A stretch of DNA of 64,000 nucleotides from Cedecea neteri NBRC 105707 = ATCC 33855 (GTDB lineage Bacteria > Pseudomonadota > Gammaproteobacteria > Enterobacterales > Enterobacteriaceae): positions 105,478 to 169,477 of the forward strand of contig NZ_BCTL01000010.1 in NCBI RefSeq assembly GCF_001571265.1, in the 5' to 3' direction. The position numbers and the translations under genes are program-made. Under the pieces are notes generated by a model that saw only the letters and a list, made by a program, of their open reading frames with translations, was not told the DNA's origin and searched no databases. Below are positions 32,047 to 40,705 of this stretch, one piece after another. Each line of letters starts with the position of its first letter. Positions within the stretch are counted from its first letter, which is position 1.

Positions 32047-32115
32047 TTTTGGCATGGTTGTTTGACGTCGAGAAACGGCGACTTAAAACAATATTGACAG
32101 ACAGGAGCAACACGC

Positions 32116-32847
32116 ATGAAAAAGTTACTGTTAGCCGCTATGTTCGCTACAACCGCATTCAGCGCGGGCGCAGTGGAGAAAATCAGCTTCGGCTCTTCGG
32201 CAACGTATCCTCCTTTTGAATCTCTGGACGCCAGCAATCAGATCGTCGGTTTCGATATCGATCTGGCTAAAGCATTATGCAAACAAATGCAGGCTGAATG
32301 TACCTTCACCAACCACGCTTTCGACAGCCTGATCCCTTCCCTGAAGTTCCGTAAATACGACGCGGTGATTTCCGGTATGGATATCACGCCTGAGCGCGCC
32401 AAACAGGTCGCCTTCACCAACCCGTACTACGCCAACTCGGCGGTGGTAATTGCGAAAAAAGGCCAGTTTACTTCGCTGGACGACCTTAAGGGCAAACGCA
32501 TCGGGATGGAAAACGGCACCACGCACCAGAAATATCTGCAGGATAAACATCCTGAGATCAAAACCGTCTCCTATGACAGCTACCAGAACGCGATTATTGA
32601 CCTGAAAAATGGCCGTATCGATGGCGTGTTCGGCGATACCGCCGTGGTGAACGAATGGCTGAAAACCAACCCGCAGCTGGGCACCGTGGGCGAGCATGTG
32701 ACCGACGCACAGTACTTTGGCACCGGTTTAGGGATTGCGGTTCGCCCGGATAATCAGGCGCTGCTGAAGAAACTCAACGATGCGCTGGCGGCAATTAAAG
32801 CAGACGGGACTTACCAGAAGATCAGTAGCGAGTGGTTCCCAGGCTGA
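32116..32847 (+). CDS. artJ: L-arginine-specific periplasmic binding protein ArtJ
   Basis: 243-residue periplasmic receptor for arginine feeding the ArtQMP transporter. It has the signal peptide MKKLLLAAMFATTAFSAGA and the binding-fold segments [29 protein letters not shown] and NGTTHQKYL. It is a paralogue of the upstream artI (close to 60-70 percent similar by eye). It has its own promoter under ArgR boxes and ends at a terminator. Confidence 0.96.
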   Translation: MKKLLLAAMFATTAFSAGAVEKISFGSSATYPPFESLDASNQIVGFDIDLAKALCKQMQAECTFTNHAFDSLIPSLKFRKYDAVISGMDITPERAKQVAFTNPYYANSAVVIAKKGQFTSLDDLKGKRIGMENGTTHQKYLQDKHPEIKTVSYDSYQNAIIDLKNGRIDGVFGDTAVVNEWLKTNPQLGTVGEHVTDAQYFGTGLGIAVRPDNQALLKKLNDALAAIKADGTYQKISSEWFPG

Positions 32848-32921
32848 TAATTCCTGGATTCATTATAAATTATGACCTTTCGTACCTGGTTATTAGCCTG
32901 ATCTCTATTAGCTATTCTTCT

Positions 32922-32956
32922 AACCTGAGGGTTTGCAACAAACTCTCAGGTTTTAT
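32922..32956 (+). terminator. Terminator after artJ
   Basis: AACCTGAG (32922-32929) pairs with CTCAGGTT (32945-32952), extended by GTTT/AAAC inside, with TTTTATT after it. It marks the end of the core-genome art region before the accessory island. Confidence 0.75.
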
Positions 32957-33068
32957 TCCTGCTTATATCGGTGAGCCACAACTAAAAAAAATCACCCGGA
33001 ACGCCCCCCACGCTTGACGCTATTTTTTCCGAACAAAAAACATAATCCATATAATAATAGTTAATTTC

Positions 33069-33174
33069 TGCCAGATAAATAACATTTATTATCTGAACAT
33101 TTAAAAAACCATATTCACCTTTCATTAGTGTTAACGAGCAGTCTCTAATCTCACTAAGACTTATTTATCTGGCA
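33069..33174. repeat. 14-bp inverted repeat at the gntR 3' end
   Basis: TGCCAGATAAATAA at 33069-33082 is the exact reverse complement of 33161-33174, which holds the last codons and stop of the GntR-family gene. About 78 bp separate the copies. It could be a long-loop terminator or the scar of a duplication at the island edge. The surrounding 32957-33160 stretch is AT-rich and has no gene. Confidence 0.6.
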
Positions 33175-33910
33175 TTTTCAGTTCAATTTTGAAATCGTAA
33201 TATTCGTTCAGACACCATGTCTGTGTATATTCTACGGGAATATTATTATGGCTATATCCAGTCCGGGTGACGAGTAATATAGGATCGCGCTCAGAGATAT
33301 TCAGGTAATAGGCTAACTGCTTATCTGCGGCAACTGCGCTAAATTTTTGGGTAGCGGATAACACAGGGACGCCTTTTTCCTCAAGATAGCGATAGAGCGA
33401 TTCATTCAATTCGTTAATTTTATTCAGCAACGGCGAGGGTAATACAGCCCTTTGTACCGAAACGACGGTGCCGCTAATTTTACGCAGACGCGTCAGCTCG
33501 ACAATATCTTTTTTACCTTCCTCGAGTTGTAAAAGCTGTTGTTCTTTTTCAGTCGCAACTCTACGAAAGTAGCCCACCAGTTCACTTTGTGCCTCACCCC
33601 CGCTGGCAAAGGCTATTTCACTGAAGCTCTCCAACTGGACTAATGACTGCCGGACGTGAGGAGCAACATAGGTCCCGGAGCCAGGATTTCGGATGAGGAT
33701 CCGATCCTCGATAAGCTGCTCAATAGCTTTTCTGGCGGTGCCCCGAGAAATACCTAACATCTCCATCAGCGTGCGTTCTGAAGGTAAAGCATCTCCAGGG
33801 CGAAGCTGGCCTTCATCAATGACACGCTGGATCTCATTCGCCAGTTGCATATACAGCGGCATGGCATTTGAACCATCGATTTTTAAATCAGCAGGTTGCA
33901 GCAACTTCAT
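33161..33910 (-). CDS. GntR-family (HutC-type, UTRA) transcriptional regulator
   Basis: 249-residue regulator. An N-terminal winged helix (about residues 17-85) carries LPSERTLMEMLGISRGTARKA and the wing NPGSGTYV. A C-terminal UTRA effector domain (about 100-245) includes VVSVQRAVLPSPLL and the late IPVEYTQTWCLNEYYDFKIEL. UTRA regulators usually sense a sugar phosphate or related metabolite; the ligand here is unknown. The ATG at 33910 follows AAGAGA; an alternative GTG at 33967 would add 19 residues. It is divergent from the two uncharacterised genes and probably controls them and itself. It has no counterpart at this E. coli locus. Confidence 0.9.
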   Translation of the reverse strand: MKLLQPADLKIDGSNAMPLYMQLANEIQRVIDEGQLRPGDALPSERTLMEMLGISRGTARKAIEQLIEDRILIRNPGSGTYVAPHVRQSLVQLESFSEIAFASGGEAQSELVGYFRRVATEKEQQLLQLEEGKKDIVELTRLRKISGTVVSVQRAVLPSPLLNKINELNESLYRYLEEKGVPVLSATQKFSAVAADKQLAYYLNISERDPILLVTRTGYSHNNIPVEYTQTWCLNEYYDFKIELKMPDK

Positions 33911-33944
33911 TCTCTTTACGTCCAGGTTACCAGGTAGCCATTCA

Positions 33945-33966
33945 ACTATACCACTTATTGACAACA
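33945..33966 (-). promoter_or_regulatory. gntR promoter with operator-like overlap
   Basis: On the minus strand GTGGTATAGT gives a good -10 hexamer TATAGT at 33950-33945, about 35 bp before the gntR ATG. The hexamer lies inside a GGTATAG word that resembles the GGTAYAC repeats on the other side of the intergenic region. This suggests autorepression by the GntR protein. The -35 is poorly defined. Confidence 0.45.
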
Positions 33967-34068
33967 CAAAGAGTGATGACGTGATTTTTGCTACTTCTGG
34001 CGATCTAAAGGACTGTGCAAGATCACAAAAAAGACAAAATAAGTATGAAAATACATCTTACTGCCATT

Positions 34069-34101
34069 ATGGTACACAAAAGGTATACAACTGGTACACC
34101 C
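34069..34101 (+). promoter_or_regulatory. Three 11-bp direct repeats, candidate GntR operator
   Basis: GGTACAC (34071), GGTATAC (34082) and GGTACAC (34093) recur with exactly 11-bp spacing as NNGGTAYACNN units, so all three face the same side of the helix. They lie between the divergent gntR and the barrel-like gene. Direct-repeat arrays on one face fit cooperative binding by a local regulator. Confidence 0.65.
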
Positions 34102-34150
34102 AAACAATCTGAATTTGTAAACAGCTTTTATGAACGAACGTTTATTGCGG

Positions 34151-34203
34151 TAAAACACCGCTCTCCCCAACACAAATGCCCTGCAGAACGCAGGTGTTTT
34201 TTG
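34151..34203 (+). terminator. Terminator-like attenuator in the island leader
   Basis: CCTGC-AGAAC-GCAGG (34180-34194) runs directly into TGTTTTTTG. An alternative outer pairing joins AAAACACC (34151-34158) to GGTGTTTT (34193-34200). The structure lies after the operator repeats and 30 bp before the first island ATG, so it may attenuate the operon. It is also readable as a terminator from the minus strand. Confidence 0.45.
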
Positions 34204-34233
34204 TTAACTACTGTGCCAATGAGGAAATCTGAA

Positions 34234-35163
34234 ATGACATTTAAACGTTTACTTGACTGCAGTGCTTCTGAGCTGGCTGCGCTCACTAAACCACAGCTAC
34301 TTCACGCTATTCGCGCAAGTGAGGGTCGGGTCATGGTCAGTGAAACTATAGCCATCACTCCACCTCTGCTCAAGAACATCACGAATGCGGAACTTGCCGC
34401 CTCTCAGGGCGCCGATATTCTGCTGATCAATATGTTCGACTGCCAACAACCTGTGATACAGGGCATGCCGGGTGGTATCGATCCGGCACAGACCTTACAT
34501 GTGCTCCAGCAACTAACCGGCCGCGTGATTGGCGTCAATCTCGAGGCCGTCGATCCACGGTTCGCCACGGAACACGATGAGTTATGGAAAATGAAACCTG
34601 GCCGTGCGGCAACACCTGATAATGCCCGCAAATTGGTAGAGATGGGGGTAAAAATTTTAGTGCTTACCGGTAACCCAAACAATGGTGTCAGTAATCAGGC
34701 TCTGGCTCAGTCGGCAGGAAAAATTCGCAGCGCGGTTGGCGACGAAGCCATCATTATCAGTGGAAAAATGCACGGTGCAGGCGTGATCCAGGAAAGTGGT
34801 ACAGCCATTATCAGTGAAACCGATCTACAGGAATTTGCCCGCCAGGGCGTTGATATTGCGCTGATCCCAGCCCCGGGTACCGTGCCAGGCATGAGCATTG
34901 AGACAGTCAGTACACTCATTCGCTGCGCACATTCGGCTGGCATGATGGCGATGACGGCAATTGGTACCTCTCAGGAAGGTGCCGATCGGGAAACCGTTCG
35001 CCAGATAGCGCTGATGAGCAAAATGGCCGGTGCCGACCTGCATCATATTGGCGATACCGGTTACATGGGGATCGCGTTGCCAGAAAATATTTTCGCCTAT
35101 AGCGTAGCTATCAGAGGAGTCCGGCATACCTACAGCCGAATCGCCCGTTCAGTAAATCGTTAA
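34234..35163 (+). CDS. Uncharacterised (beta/alpha)8-barrel-like protein
   Basis: 309 residues, no signal peptide or membrane helix. Alternating strands and helices fit a TIM barrel: GADILLINMF, RVIGVNLEA, VKILVLTGNP, AIIISGKMHGAG, VDIALIPAPGTVPGM, GMMAMTAIGTS and ADLHHIGDTGY. Similar proteins are sometimes annotated PEP-phosphonomutase-like; I recall a DUF7916 label but cannot verify it, and the mutase active-site loop is not evident. Conserved Gly/Pro/His loops at strand ends suggest a phosphate or sugar ligand. The ATG at 34234 is chosen for AGGA 8 nt upstream. It is the first gene after the GntR-type operator and leads into the GT-like gene 71 bp on. Confidence 0.75.
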   Translation: MTFKRLLDCSASELAALTKPQLLHAIRASEGRVMVSETIAITPPLLKNITNAELAASQGADILLINMFDCQQPVIQGMPGGIDPAQTLHVLQQLTGRVIGVNLEAVDPRFATEHDELWKMKPGRAATPDNARKLVEMGVKILVLTGNPNNGVSNQALAQSAGKIRSAVGDEAIIISGKMHGAGVIQESGTAIISETDLQEFARQGVDIALIPAPGTVPGMSIETVSTLIRCAHSAGMMAMTAIGTSQEGADRETVRQIALMSKMAGADLHHIGDTGYMGIALPENIFAYSVAIRGVRHTYSRIARSVNR

Positions 35164-35234
35164 TGACAACCAATTCCTGCCCATTCACTGGCTGGAATTA
35201 CCCAAAAATGAAATATCTATGAGGTACGATAATT

Positions 35235-37088
35235 ATGCCACTTGCTGCAACCTCACTTCCCCGTCTATTTACCCAATTTAATCTGGAAAAAACAACAAAG
35301 CTTCTGATCGTCGGCTATTCGCCTACCGGTGGAGGACATACCGGTCGACTATTGCAAATTATCGATCATGCCCTTCTGCAGGACACGCTATCTAAAGACT
35401 CTATAGTAATATTTCATGCACCTCCGGCCTGGGAGAATATCCAACGCCGTGGAGAACTTCAGACGCTCGCAAATAAGCTTGTGGGTCTGGGTATTCATGT
35501 ATTACTGACAGAATCAACTAAACCCGTCTACGGTTATCTGGATGATAATACAGGCGGATCGGACGATGCAAAAATACTTGAAAGACTGGCCAGTAATCCT
35601 TTACGCCATCGGAGCAACCGCCCTACTTTATTGCCTGACATATCACATCGTACGCAAACGCTATCCTCGAAAATGTTTCTTCGAGAAATCCTCGATATCA
35701 ATAAACTTCCCATTATTGAAAGCACCGATCTTTTTAGCTATCTGAAAAAATATCTCGACAGAAAAGTGTTTCAAGAGCGTATCTATGTACTTACTGATAT
35801 GGATTATTCCCTGCAAAAATCAGCCGCTAAAGCTGGCGTGTCCGCGATACACCGCCTGGATCAGCAAAACCACGCCATTCTGTTGGATCCAAAAAATTCG
35901 GCAATGAATTTACTACCAAAATATGCGTTATTAGCAAAGGTATTGGGCGGTACCTACGAAAATATTTCCCATATATCCCTCGGAGAAAAAAATACGTTGA
36001 GTTCAGTAAAATCTACCGCCGACATGCTAGGGATCATCTCAGGCAGCGGGATCAGAGAAGCACATACGAAAATTCTTGAATTGCTGCAGGCTCATGCCCT
36101 TCCCCTGGATGCGGTCGCGAGTGCCTTAGGGAGTGGTACTCTCTTTGCGGGAGTGATAGCGGGAAGCGGATGCATGGCAAACATGGCTCTACGCAACATT
36201 GTTTATGTTTACGCGCATAAAAAAAGCAATCTCATTGCCCAGCATGTGCTGTCTAAAATCAGCCACAACGATGAGCATTATTCCCGGCGCATATTTTTGT
36301 TCTGTGGCGCAAAAGCAGCAGGAAACTATAACGCACTGCATCTGGCCTACCTGGCCGATGCTGATGGCATTACCACCGCAGGGGCTGGCACCAACGGTGA
36401 ATTCAGTTACTTACATCGTAATACTCCATGTAAAACCCGCCTACTGGTATTGCCTATTGAAGGGCACAACGAACAGTTGGCCAACACCCAATATCTCAGC
36501 AGTCATGCCGCTACAAGAGACTTTATCTATCAGCTTGGCGAAAATGAAAAACTCGAAGCGGCGCTCGACAGATATATTTCTACTGAACCTGACTTTATCG
36601 ATGCACATTTGACGCTGACCGCATTAATTGAAACCATTTCCTCGCAGGAAAGCTATGTTTCAAAGGCCCACGACATTTTGTTCAGGCAGCTTCCGCTCTC
36701 CAATGATTCCCGGCGATTGAAAAATTTAGAGGAAAAGATGAACCAGTCGGTGGTATTAAAAGCCACCCGCCGTTATCTAAAAATTGTGTTTCAGGGCATG
36801 CAGGCTCTGGCCTCTTCACCGACGGGCAGCATCAACATCTGGTATAGCGACAAGGCGACAAATTCCGTTCATTTCGCCAGCCCATGGGAATTGGGACTGA
36901 TGCTTGAGAATAACAAAATGCTCAGCAACGCTATTGAGATTCCTGAAACGGAAATGCCTGAACTACCCTTGCGTCAGCAAGTGGCTAAACTGTTTAAAGA
37001 CGGTTCAAAATGCTGGAACACAGAATTCATCAACGAGATGCACGCCATTAAACACAGGCTGGGTGATATCATGATCACTGGCTTCTGA
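35235..37088 (+). CDS. Uncharacterised protein with GT-B glycosyltransferase-like motifs
   Basis: 617 residues, no signal peptide or clear membrane helix. Residues 23-38 (LLIVGYSPTGGGHTGR) match the strand plus GGGH loop that opens the N-terminal Rossmann domain of GT28-type enzymes such as MurG and MGDG synthases. Residues 381-421 hold TAGAGTNGEFSYLHRNTP and LPIEGHNEQLANTQYL, the layout of the donor-sugar site in the GT-B C-terminal domain (E near the first loop, then P-x-x-x-H-x-EQ-x-x-N). A mostly helical tail of unknown role follows (about 440-617). Codon usage is richer in AAA, ATT and TTA than in neighbours, a sign of transfer. Donor and acceptor are unknown. TGAGGT precedes the ATG. 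Confidence 0.7.
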   Translation: MPLAATSLPRLFTQFNLEKTTKLLIVGYSPTGGGHTGRLLQIIDHALLQDTLSKDSIVIFHAPPAWENIQRRGELQTLANKLVGLGIHVLLTESTKPVYGYLDDNTGGSDDAKILERLASNPLRHRSNRPTLLPDISHRTQTLSSKMFLREILDINKLPIIESTDLFSYLKKYLDRKVFQERIYVLTDMDYSLQKSAAKAGVSAIHRLDQQNHAILLDPKNSAMNLLPKYALLAKVLGGTYENISHISLGEKNTLSSVKSTADMLGIISGSGIREAHTKILELLQAHALPLDAVASALGSGTLFAGVIAGSGCMANMALRNIVYVYAHKKSNLIAQHVLSKISHNDEHYSRRIFLFCGAKAAGNYNALHLAYLADADGITTAGAGTNGEFSYLHRNTPCKTRLLVLPIEGHNEQLANTQYLSSHAATRDFIYQLGENEKLEAALDRYISTEPDFIDAHLTLTALIETISSQESYVSKAHDILFRQLPLSNDSRRLKNLEEKMNQSVVLKATRRYLKIVFQGMQALASSPTGSINIWYSDKATNSVHFASPWELGLMLENNKMLSNAIEIPETEMPELPLRQQVAKLFKDGSKCWNTEFINEMHAIKHRLGDIMITGF

Positions 37089-37166
37089 CATTCTTAACGG
37101 CAACATAAAGAAGCGGACACATGCATCATGATGGCACCAACCAGGCGACTTCCGCTTCCCGGGATT

Positions 37167-38294
37167 TTAGTCCAGCACCAGCAGCGTCAGCACTTCATAA
37201 TGCGAAGTATGTGGGAACATATCAAACAGCTGGGTACGCACCACGCGGTAACCCGGCAGCATCTTAATATCCTTCGCCATGGTCTGCGCATTGCAGCTTG
37301 AGTAGACTATAAACGCCGGGGCCATCTGCGTCAGATAATCGCACAGCGCTTTGCCAATGCCTCGACGCGGCGGGTTCACCAGAACCAGCTGCGGGATGTC
37401 CTGCTGGGCGACGGCAAACTGCGTGGAATCCAGCGCCTGAAAATGAAGATTATGCAGGCCCAGTTTTTCAGCCGACTGCTTCGCGCTGGCAATGGCTTCC
37501 GGGGCAATTTCTATCCCGGTTAGCTTCATCTCCGGCGTGGCGCAATGCAGTCCAAAACCGCCGACGCCGCAGAACAAATCCCACATATGGTTAACCGGCA
37601 GCGCGCGCACCCAGTCACGGGCCGTGGCGTACAGCCGGGAAGCCACCTGAGGGTTGGTCTGGAAGAAGCTTTGCGGGCGAATATAAAGCGGCACGCCGTT
37701 GAAAACCTCTTCGAGCGCACGCTGTTCGGTCAGCGGAATTTCCTGCTCGCCTTCCATAATCGCCATGTGTACGGGCTGAATGTTGGCCGAAATCACCTTA
37801 AGTTGAGGAAGCTGCTGCTGGAGCCACGGCAGCGCTGCTTTCAACTGCTCCAGCTTGCTTTCCGAACGTAATACAAAGCGCAGCATCATGCCGCCATCGG
37901 CCTGACTCTCGGTCAGCAGCAGATACTTCAGTTCCCCACGCTTGCGCGCCACGTTATACGGAGTTAATCCCGCACGAGCAATAAACGGCTTTAGCGCTGC
38001 AAAAACAGGCTCAAATGAAGCGGGATAAAGCGGGCAGTCGGTTAAATCTTCGGGCGTGCCGTCGCGGTGTAGCATCCCCAACAGCGGTTTTTCCACGCTG
38101 CCGCTGACCACCATTTTGGCTTTGTTGCGAAATGCCTGCTCATGGCCTCTGACCGGCTGGCACCACTCGCCCACCACAATCCCGTCCAGCAGATGCCGGA
38201 GATCGGTCATTTTAGCGAGAAGCTGGTCTTCAACCGGGTGTTCAATCCACTGGCAGGAACGACAGCGACCGGCATCATAGAGCGCGCATTGCAT
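37167..38294 (-). CDS. rlmC: 23S rRNA (uracil(747)-C(5))-methyltransferase RlmC
   Basis: 375-residue SAM-dependent methyltransferase (formerly RumB) making m5U747. The [4Fe-4S] ligands are C3, C11 and C14 in [14 protein letters not shown] plus a Cys in the DCPLYP segment. The Rossmann SAM loop is [14 protein letters not shown]. The catalytic nucleophile Cys lies in [13 protein letters not shown], preceded by LVNPPRRG. It resumes the E. coli order after the accessory island. Confidence 0.97.
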   Translation of the reverse strand: MQCALYDAGRCRSCQWIEHPVEDQLLAKMTDLRHLLDGIVVGEWCQPVRGHEQAFRNKAKMVVSGSVEKPLLGMLHRDGTPEDLTDCPLYPASFEPVFAALKPFIARAGLTPYNVARKRGELKYLLLTESQADGGMMLRFVLRSESKLEQLKAALPWLQQQLPQLKVISANIQPVHMAIMEGEQEIPLTEQRALEEVFNGVPLYIRPQSFFQTNPQVASRLYATARDWVRALPVNHMWDLFCGVGGFGLHCATPEMKLTGIEIAPEAIASAKQSAEKLGLHNLHFQALDSTQFAVAQQDIPQLVLVNPPRRGIGKALCDYLTQMAPAFIVYSSCNAQTMAKDIKMLPGYRVVRTQLFDMFPHTSHYEVLTLLVLD

Positions 38295-38342
38295 AGATAA
38301 ACCCTGAGAAAAAACGAGGGCGCAGATTGTAGCACTCTGCGC

Positions 38343-38816
38343 TTACTGAAGTCTGAAAAAAAGCCGACTGCGGGCGGGGACAAACAGCAGAAGCAGCACC
38401 AGAATATCAGGCAGCTTTTGGGTGAACAGCGAACGGAAGATCTCACGTTTTGTGCCGCCGGAAATACTGAATAACTCCGGATACCCCCAGCCAAGCGAGG
38501 CCAGAGACAAATAAGCCACGGAAATAATTTGGGTCAGCAGGAACACCCAGCGCCCCCAGTTGCGTCCTTTGATTATCACGAACGCACAGCGCAGTTCGAC
38601 AAAAAGCATCACCAGGCTGCCGAGAAACACCAGCGTCAGGGGCCAGGTTTGTACGCTGCGGTGCACAAAATCCATCACCCCGCTGACGCCGAGCATATTC
38701 AACAGCAGTAGCAAATCGAGGCATCGGGTAGTGACGATGCCGATAGCCGCCACCATCACCAGCGTGGGGACGTTTAATTTTGCATGGGATGACCGCTGTT
38801 TCCTGATAATTTCCAC
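38343..38816 (-). CDS. ybjO: Inner-membrane protein YbjO (DUF2593)
   Basis: 157-residue protein with about four hydrophobic segments (TLVMVAAIGIVTTRCLDLLLLLNML, LTLVFLGSLVMLFVEL, WVFLLTQIISVAYLSLA and LPDILVLLLLFVP). Function is unknown. It lies downstream of potFGHI in the same direction and could be its distal gene. Confidence 0.88.
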   Translation of the reverse strand: MEIIRKQRSSHAKLNVPTLVMVAAIGIVTTRCLDLLLLLNMLGVSGVMDFVHRSVQTWPLTLVFLGSLVMLFVELRCAFVIIKGRNWGRWVFLLTQIISVAYLSLASLGWGYPELFSISGGTKREIFRSLFTQKLPDILVLLLLFVPARSRLFFRLQ

Positions 38817-38891
38817 AACCTCGCGTTCCTTACGTCACGGTGCCGCGACAAGCGCGGCACCGGAGGCACATCATTGCAGATTTTAGGCGTT

Positions 38892-39737
38892 TTAACCACG
38901 TCTTGCACTCTGGATATCACGCAGCCGCTGCTTTTCTGCTCGCGCCATAAACCACCATGCAATCAAGCCGATAACGCCCACAACGCCGAGAATAATCGAC
39001 GCCAGCGCGTTAATTTCCGGATTAACCCCCATACGCACATTTGAGAACACCAGCATCGGCAGCGTGGTCGCGCCCGGTCCCGACACGAAGCTGGCGATAA
39101 CCAGATCGTCAAGCGAAAGCGTGAACGCCAGCAGCCAGCCGGAGATAATGGCAGGCGAGATCATCGGTAAGGTGATAACAAAGAAAACTTTTAGCGGTGT
39201 CGCCCCCAGATCCATCGCCGCTTCTTCAATGGAACGGTCCAGCTCCCGCAGGCGCGAGCTAATGACGACCGCAACATAGGCGGTGCAGAACGTCACATGC
39301 GCCAGCCAAATGGTGAGCATCCCCCTGTCACTCGGCCAGCCAATCGCGTGCGCCAGCGCCACGAACAGCAGCAGCAGCGAAAGCCCGGTGATCACGTCCG
39401 GCATAACCAGCGGTGCGGTCAGCATAAAGGCAAAGCCGTTTGAGCCACGGAAGCGACCAAAACGCACCATCACCACGGCGGCAATCGTCCCCAGGATAAC
39501 GGCCATCGTGGCGGCAGCCGCGGCAATGGTCAGGCTCAGGCCAACGGCGTTCATCATTGCTGAATCCCGGAAAAGCTCGCCATACCAGCGCGTTGACCAG
39601 CCAGCCCACACCGTTACCAGCTTAGAACTGTTAAACGAGTAGATAACCAGCATCAGCATTGGCGCATACAGGAAGGTAAAGCCAATAACCAGAATAAGAA
39701 TACGCCACGGGGAGCGCACAACCGGTAAGTTGTTCAT
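38892..39737 (-). CDS. potI: Putrescine ABC transporter permease PotI
   Basis: 281-residue inner-membrane permease of the PotFGHI putrescine importer, with six transmembrane helices. The EAA loop EEAAMDLGATPLKVFFVITLP contacts PotG. It overlaps potH by 4 bp, consistent with one operon. The last residues are cytoplasmic and basic. Confidence 0.96.
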   Translation of the reverse strand: MNNLPVVRSPWRILILVIGFTFLYAPMLMLVIYSFNSSKLVTVWAGWSTRWYGELFRDSAMMNAVGLSLTIAAAAATMAVILGTIAAVVMVRFGRFRGSNGFAFMLTAPLVMPDVITGLSLLLLFVALAHAIGWPSDRGMLTIWLAHVTFCTAYVAVVISSRLRELDRSIEEAAMDLGATPLKVFFVITLPMISPAIISGWLLAFTLSLDDLVIASFVSGPGATTLPMLVFSNVRMGVNPEINALASIILGVVGVIGLIAWWFMARAEKQRLRDIQSARRG

Positions 39738-40696
39738 GCGTGATCCTCCGCGGCTTTGTTCTGGTATTTATGGAACCACATGATCGGCACGATCAGCAGC
39801 AGAAGCATGATAATCGCCACGGCAGAGGCCACCGGCCAGTCGCGGTTATTAAAGAATTCCTGCCACAGAACGCGACCAATCATAATGCTGTCCGGCCCGC
39901 CAAGCAGTTCCGGGATCACAAACTCCCCTACCGCCGGAATAAACACCAGCATCGAGCCGGCAATAATCCCGCCTTTGGTCAACGGCACAATCACGCTGAA
40001 GAACGTTTTCAGCGGCCGAGCGCCGAGATCTAACGAAGCCTCCACCAGCGAATAATCTATGCGCGTTAGCGCGGTATAAATCGGCAGCACCATAAACGGC
40101 AGGTAGGCATAAACCACCCCGATGTAGACCGCAAGGTTGGTGTGCAGAATAGTCAGCGGCTGATCGATAACCCCAAGCCAAAGCAGCATATTATTCAAGA
40201 TGCCGTTGTTTTTCAGGATGCCCATCCACGCATACACGCGGATCAGGAACGAGGTCCACGAAGGTAAGATCACCAGCAACAGCAGGATGTTTCGCGTCGA
40301 GGGTTTACTGTGCGCCACCGCCCAGGCGAGCGGATAGCCCAGCGCCAGGCAGCACAGCGTTGACACCGCCGCCACCTGCAGAGACTGCAGATAAGCCTCG
40401 AAATAGAGCGGATCGTCCGTCAGCTGGAAGTAGTTCGCCAGGTTCAGGGTGATCGACAGTTGGCCGTCAGCCCAGCTCACCAGGTCGCTGTAAGGCGGGA
40501 TCGCGCGGGCTATTTCCGAAAAACTGATCTTAAAAACGATCAGGAACGGCAGCATAAACAGCAGGATCAGCCACAAATAGGGCAGCGCAATCACCAGCTT
40601 GCGCCCGTGCGCCATCTGCAAACGGGCGAGCAAACGCTTCGCGCCCGAGGGCCGAGGAACCGCTGTCTCTGCCGGGCCTTCAGAAAGTGTTGTCAT
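39734..40696 (-). CDS. potH: Putrescine ABC transporter permease PotH
   Basis: 320-residue permease partner of PotI. It has a cytoplasmic N-terminal extension, six transmembrane helices and the EAA loop VEASLDLGARPLKTFFSVIVPL. Its start lies 9 bp from the potG stop and its end overlaps potI. Confidence 0.96.
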   Translation of the reverse strand: MTTLSEGPAETAVPRPSGAKRLLARLQMAHGRKLVIALPYLWLILLFMLPFLIVFKISFSEIARAIPPYSDLVSWADGQLSITLNLANYFQLTDDPLYFEAYLQSLQVAAVSTLCCLALGYPLAWAVAHSKPSTRNILLLLVILPSWTSFLIRVYAWMGILKNNGILNNMLLWLGVIDQPLTILHTNLAVYIGVVYAYLPFMVLPIYTALTRIDYSLVEASLDLGARPLKTFFSVIVPLTKGGIIAGSMLVFIPAVGEFVIPELLGGPDSIMIGRVLWQEFFNNRDWPVASAVAIIMLLLLIVPIMWFHKYQNKAAEDHA

Positions 40697-40705
40697 CTTG
40701 CCCCC

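Noticed and set aside
32832-33017. Short open frame after artJ
   Set aside because: It spans the artJ terminator and has no start signal.
37110-37158. GAAGCGGA/TCCGCTTC pair after the GT-like gene as a terminator
   Set aside because: The 8-bp arms are separated by more than 30 nt and no T run follows, so it may be chance.
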